Part shown: positions 60,172 through 64,000 of the stretch, piece by piece
How the letters are laid out: the number at the start of each line of letters is the position of its first letter
Position numbering within the stretch: position 1 is the first letter of the stretch
NCBI GenBank assembly: GCA_020638155.1
Contig: JACKJB010000002.1
Coordinates: 1 to 64,000 of the forward strand
From: Rhodospirillales bacterium
GTDB lineage: Bacteria > Pseudomonadota > Alphaproteobacteria > Micavibrionales > Micavibrionaceae
DNA: 64,000 nucleotides
Direction of reading: 5' to 3'
Notes under the pieces: generated by a model
The model's input: the letters and a program-made list of their open reading frames with translations, nothing else
Database searches by the model: none
What the model was told of the DNA's origin: nothing
Made by a program: the position numbers and the translations under genes

Positions 60172-63036
60172 TTATTTCGCTCTTCCTGCCAGTTCCTGCA
60201 GCGCCTGTCCTGACCCTTGTGCGGCGCCTTTGGCGCTGTTGATGCCGCTGCTTAGCTGCCCGCTTAGTGTGCTGGAGCCAATGTAGCTGTTCCGTACCAG
60301 GTTCTGGGCCGGATCGCCGCTCTGGTCACCGAAGGTTGAAACACTGGCACCGATCCAGCGTAAGACATGGTTGGGGACAAGGTCGATCATTTTAAACGCC
60401 GACATGCCCAGCATATACACAACGATCGCATAGATCACTGTGAAGAAAAATTTATCAATAGCGCCGCGCAAGAACCTGGTGCCGCCGGGCTGGTTGGCGT
60501 TATAGGCGGCCATGGTTTCCTGATCGAATCCGGTGACATTCGATGTGACCAGCGGCCAGATTTCATGCAGAATTTTAACCTGTGCGCCGAAGATTGTAAC
60601 GCTGGCAAGGAAGCCAAAGACGATCAGGATCGGTCTTAAAAAGATTTCCAGGATCAGGTAATACCCGCCCATCGCCGCATCGCCTGGCAGACCATTTCCA
60701 TCGATCCGTATATGGGCGAGCGCCCACAACGGTACGCCGACCATGGCTTCGAATATGGCTTTGATCCAGCCGCCGACCGCGAAGAAAAAGTAAATGAAGG
60801 GCAGAAACGGGATTACGTAAAACAGGACGAACCCGATCGACATGCCCAGCATGCCAATCTGCGTCGCAAAGGATGATGCGGCCATGCCCAACTTGCCAAC
60901 GCCGTGTACGCCAAAGACATTTGCCAGGCCTCCTGCCAGGCCGGAAGCAGCGGAAAAGCCAAGGTTGCGGATTGCCGTTTCAACGACACTGCGTCCGATG
61001 GCGGTTAATTGTGCCAGGGGGTGAATATTGTCATCGGCATTTTTCTGCATGTCGAACAGGCCGGATGTCCCGAAAATCATATTGATGATATCAAGATATA
61101 TATTTCCAGACTGTTTTTTATCTGAATACTGGTCGTCCCATATGCGCTGGGTCTGGTAGAGCGCATTGGCAATCGTGTCTTCTTCTTCATCTCCCAGCCG
61201 CATCGAGGCATCCGGGCCTTTGTACCGGGCATGCCGGGCATCGGCCTTTGTATCGGTATCGGCACCGGCTTTATTTTGCCTGATTTTCTCCATGACATCC
61301 GGATATTTACGGATGACCGGGACGCTGTAGGCGGCACCGATCAGGGTGCCGTTAAGCTGGGCGACTTTATTATACCAGATGGCCGCGCCGCCCCAGCCGA
61401 TTTCAGTGACCTGTTCCATCCATTCGGGTGAGGTTTTTTGTGTGGCGACCGCGCTTTGGATGATTGATTCCGTCCGGTTCTGGAATACCCATCTTATATC
61501 CTCCAAAGTTTGTGCATCCGGAAGCGGTGCATTCGGGTTGTTGTGATATGGCAGGTAACGCCTTGTGACGTTGTGGCCGATACAACCGATATCATTAAGC
61601 GGGTCGCCAGTGTAAGCACAGCTGGGTCCTGCAAAAGCATTCGCAGCGGAACTCCAATATTCTGTTCTGACCAGATTATAATATTCTTCAAGGATTTCAT
61701 AGGATCCGGGCGATCCTATATCGTCAAGATCTGTCAACTGGAGTTGCAGTTCCCCGCAATAAGGAACGACCCTGCCTTCCCGCGTCTGGTGTTCTGCGCC
61801 GCGGTCTTCGCCAAAACGAATAACAATATCGCTGCGGTTAAAGAAAGTGACGGCAGTCGGGAAATCGGTCGGGGTCAGCGCCAGCGGGGCGAGTCCCGGC
61901 TGTCTCGGATTGACCAGCCAGGCATTAATCTGGATTGGAGCTCGATCGACGCGCTGGTGATACATGATCTCATATGCTTTTTTACAGGTTGAAACGATTG
62001 TAAAAAATTCGATCAGCGTATTGACCGGCGGGGCATTCGGTTCGGCGACGAGGGTGCTTTGATTTCCCAGTAAGGCATCGCCGGTTGATACGGCAGAATT
62101 ATTAAACAGCACCCAGCCGTTGGTCGCAAAACCCGATCCCCATTTTGCAGCGTAAAGCAGGATATATTGTGCTGAATTAAATCCATGTGTTAACGGCACC
62201 AGCATTCCCATGGCGGCAACGATCCGCAGCGGGGCCCAGACATGGTTGAACCGGCGTCCGAACGGTGTGCCGCTTTGGGCCGTTTCGGCGACGACGGCGG
62301 CGATAAAATACAGGAAAATAAACACGGCGATCAACAGCAAGCCGATGCTGTAGGCTTCGATAATTTTGTGCAGGGCTTCGTGAAAAGGAAAAGGCCAGAC
62401 GATATTTTGAACGGTTATACGTTGTGAAGTGCCGGGCACATCCCCCAGAACATTTAATTGGGTATGAAGCGTGGTATCGGCAACCAGACCTGTTGTGGAC
62501 GTTGATTTGCCGATATCAAAACAGGTGGCACCCGTGGCAACGCAAGTCTGGCCGCCGCCGACATCGACAAAAAAATTCGGAACACCGAACACCCTGTCCA
62601 GTAGGACAAAAGCAAGGTCATGAGTTGCCTGCCCGTTTGCCAAAAGGAAATAAGAGGCAAATGTATCGGGGACGGGGCCGAGCGTACCGGCATGGGCGGA
62701 CTGTGCGACAAGCGCCATGCAGAGCATGAATGTCTGTACGGCCAGCAGGACCAGGCCGAGCAGGACCATTACGTAGATGACGATCTGGTCAAGATTTTCT
62801 TTTTTAAAAACCAGGTTGCGCCCGGCTTCGGCGACGACATGGCGGATACCGAAACGGCCTATGTTACCGGCATAAAGATAGGGATGGCCGGGCGGCAGCA
62901 GGCGTGCGGCCTGATAAATCTGGGCCATGTAATAAGCGATGTAGGAAAAACCTGAGCCAAAAAGGCCTTGAACCCGCGGCAGGATCTGCGGGGTCAGGGT
63001 GAAGCGTAATATTTTTTTTGTCTGCTCATTCGCCAT
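60172..63036 (-). CDS. DotA/TraY family type IVB secretion protein, paralogue 3
   Basis: 954 aa. Same architecture as paralogue 2, to which it looks closest: KKILRFTLTPQILPRVQ, FGIRHVVAEAGRNLVFKKEN, AQSAHAG, AETAQSGTPFGRRFNHVWAPLR, AKWGSGFATNGW, HPLAQLTAIGRSVVETAIRNL, IPFLPFIYFFFAVGGW, ending LRWIGASVSTFGDQSGDPAQ. Extra Cys residues occur in its central region. It lies 33 bp upstream of paralogue 2 and 26 bp downstream of paralogue 4, so the array is probably one transcript. Confidence 0.86.
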   Translation of the reverse strand: MANEQTKKILRFTLTPQILPRVQGLFGSGFSYIAYYMAQIYQAARLLPPGHPYLYAGNIGRFGIRHVVAEAGRNLVFKKENLDQIVIYVMVLLGLVLLAVQTFMLCMALVAQSAHAGTLGPVPDTFASYFLLANGQATHDLAFVLLDRVFGVPNFFVDVGGGQTCVATGATCFDIGKSTSTTGLVADTTLHTQLNVLGDVPGTSQRITVQNIVWPFPFHEALHKIIEAYSIGLLLIAVFIFLYFIAAVVAETAQSGTPFGRRFNHVWAPLRIVAAMGMLVPLTHGFNSAQYILLYAAKWGSGFATNGWVLFNNSAVSTGDALLGNQSTLVAEPNAPPVNTLIEFFTIVSTCKKAYEIMYHQRVDRAPIQINAWLVNPRQPGLAPLALTPTDFPTAVTFFNRSDIVIRFGEDRGAEHQTREGRVVPYCGELQLQLTDLDDIGSPGSYEILEEYYNLVRTEYWSSAANAFAGPSCAYTGDPLNDIGCIGHNVTRRYLPYHNNPNAPLPDAQTLEDIRWVFQNRTESIIQSAVATQKTSPEWMEQVTEIGWGGAAIWYNKVAQLNGTLIGAAYSVPVIRKYPDVMEKIRQNKAGADTDTKADARHARYKGPDASMRLGDEEEDTIANALYQTQRIWDDQYSDKKQSGNIYLDIINMIFGTSGLFDMQKNADDNIHPLAQLTAIGRSVVETAIRNLGFSAASGLAGGLANVFGVHGVGKLGMAASSFATQIGMLGMSIGFVLFYVIPFLPFIYFFFAVGGWIKAIFEAMVGVPLWALAHIRIDGNGLPGDAAMGGYYLILEIFLRPILIVFGFLASVTIFGAQVKILHEIWPLVTSNVTGFDQETMAAYNANQPGGTRFLRGAIDKFFFTVIYAIVVYMLGMSAFKMIDLVPNHVLRWIGASVSTFGDQSGDPAQNLVRNSYIGSSTLSGQLSSGINSAKGAAQGSGQALQELAGRAK

Positions 63037-63062
63037 ACTGTTTTCTTAAGTTCTTTATCCTC

Positions 63063-64000
63063 TTAGTCGTCAGGCGCGCCGCCTTTGAATCCACCGGGCT
63101 TGCCTAGATTGCCAGCGGGGCCGCTGCCGATCTTTACTTCGTTTCTCTTGGTCAGGGCATCGGTCAATCCGCGGACAGGAAGGCCAAGACCTTGCCCGGC
63201 GGCCCGCGCGCCTTGTTGCAGAGCGCCGCCAATTTGCCCGGAAAGCTGGGCGCCGCCGAAGGCAGCATACTGCACCATGCCCTGTGCCGGGTCATCACGC
63301 TGGTCGCCGAAGGACTGCACCCCGGCTCCCATCCAGCGCAGGATACTGTTCGGGATCTGGTCGATCATTTTGAATGATGAGGTCGCCAGCATGTAAACCA
63401 GGATCGTGTAGATGATGGTAAAGAAGAACTCATCGATCACATTACGTTTATATTCAATCCCGATGATAGCGGCTGCTTTACAGTCGCTACAGTCAAAGCC
63501 CGTCAGATTTTCAACCACGAGATCGAAAATGCCGTTCAGTGTCCGGGCCATTGCCGAGAAAATGGCCATCGAAGCGATCAGGCCGAAGACTGTCAGGATC
63601 GGACGAATAAAGATTTCAAAAATCAGGAAGTACCCGTTCGACGCAGAATCGCCGGGGAAGCCGTTCCCGTCTACCCGCAGGTGCGCCAGTGCCCATAACG
63701 GCACACCGACCATGGCTTCGAAAATGGTTTTCACCCATCCGCCTACGGCAAAGAAGAAATACATGAACGGCATAAACGGCAGCACGTAATACAGGATGAA
63801 GCCGATCGCAAGACCGATCGTCGCGAAGGATACGAACATACTGCTGATCGAAGTAAGCGCTGCGCCCAGATGGGTACCCAGAATTTCTCCCATCCCGCCC
63901 CCGGCAGAGAAGACAAGAGCGGTCAGCAGGTTGCGGATCGAGCTTTCGATGATACTTTTTCCAAGTGCGGAAAGCTGGGCCAGCGGATGGACATCGTCAT
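63063..64000 (-). CDS. DotA/TraY family type IVB secretion protein, paralogue 4 (C-terminal part, cut by window edge)
   Basis: The frame is open to the edge and reads DDVHPLAQLSALGKSIIESS before the ATG at 63893, so the gene enters from the right and this ATG is internal. Present here are the C-terminal membrane block (LPFMPFMYFFFAVGGWV, VPLWALAHLRVDGNGFPG), a CSDC pair not seen in the other three, and a longer Gly/Pro-rich tail after residue 240 of the visible part. It is probably the first of at least four array genes in this window; more may lie beyond. Confidence 0.85.
   Translation of the reverse strand, partial: DDVHPLAQLSALGKSIIESSIRNLLTALVFSAGGGMGEILGTHLGAALTSISSMFVSFATIGLAIGFILYYVLPFMPFMYFFFAVGGWVKTIFEAMVGVPLWALAHLRVDGNGFPGDSASNGYFLIFEIFIRPILTVFGLIASMAIFSAMARTLNGIFDLVVENLTGFDCSDCKAAAIIGIEYKRNVIDEFFFTIIYTILVYMLATSSFKMIDQIPNSILRWMGAGVQSFGDQRDDPAQGMVQYAAFGGAQLSGQIGGALQQGARAAGQGLGLPVRGLTDALTKRNEVKIGSGPAGNLGKPGGFKGGAPDD

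Overview
The window is chromosomal DNA from an alphaproteobacterium. The evidence is the gene order (folC-accD-trpA-trpB-trpF-pyrF-ihfB-rpsA-cmk-aroA; rnd-kdsD-lptC-lptA-lptB-rpoN-hpf-ptsN; mlaA-mlaC), an Hsp20/DUF1150 pair, an NDUFS6-like zinc-finger protein and a GAAC-N7-GAAC LexA-type box. The four DotA/TraY paralogues and many secreted single-copy proteins would fit a Micavibrio-like lineage, but that placement is a guess. No rRNA, CRISPR array, transposase or integrase was seen.

Layout. 1-18 kb is mostly core metabolism on the minus strand: a truncated HipA-like kinase at the edge, folate and fatty-acid genes, trp/pyr genes, the ihfB-rpsA-cmk-aroA block (with an unknown plus-strand gene inserted), a GGDEF-EAL protein, pyrC, a response regulator, and ribA-folE. 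cysS follows at 18.2 kb. 19.6-24 kb holds small genes: two unknowns, an NDUFS6-like protein, hsp20-DUF1150, a ptsN lacking its phosphorylatable His, hpf, and a 110-aa unknown. At 23.8-24.05 kb lies a non-coding stretch that folds into a closed multi-hairpin RNA. Its closing stem competes with a terminator-like hairpin just before a secreted-protein gene.

25-33 kb is rpoN, an M48 protease, a PRTase-like orphan, lptB-lptA-lptC, kdsD, rnd and tRNA-Leu(CAG). 33.3-39.6 kb is an accessory surface/secretion islet: a degenerate REC-GGDEF protein, a beta-barrel protein, a YadA-head/S74-chaperone protein with a probable poly-G frameshift, a DUF1566 protein whose signal peptide is partly built from a dispersed palindromic repeat, and a phage-like small gene behind a LexA-type operator. 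39.6-54.5 kb returns to core genes: recR, an FNR-type reductase, lolA, clpX, ftsK, pheA, a cytochrome c, holC, pepA, lptF-lptG and mlaA-mlaC. 54.5-64 kb is one leftward array of four DotA/TraY-type inner-membrane proteins, the fourth running off the edge.

How the genes work together. Envelope biogenesis is the recurrent theme: LPS precursor synthesis (kdsD), LPS export (lptA, lptB, lptC, lptF, lptG), lipoprotein carriage (lolA), retrograde phospholipid transport (mlaA, mlaC), and type IVB-like secretion components. The most unusual elements are the 24 kb RNA, the DotA/TraY array, the repeat-derived signal peptide, the G-tract frameshift and the LexA-box/phage-like gene pair. All calls come from reading the sequence; no database search was run.
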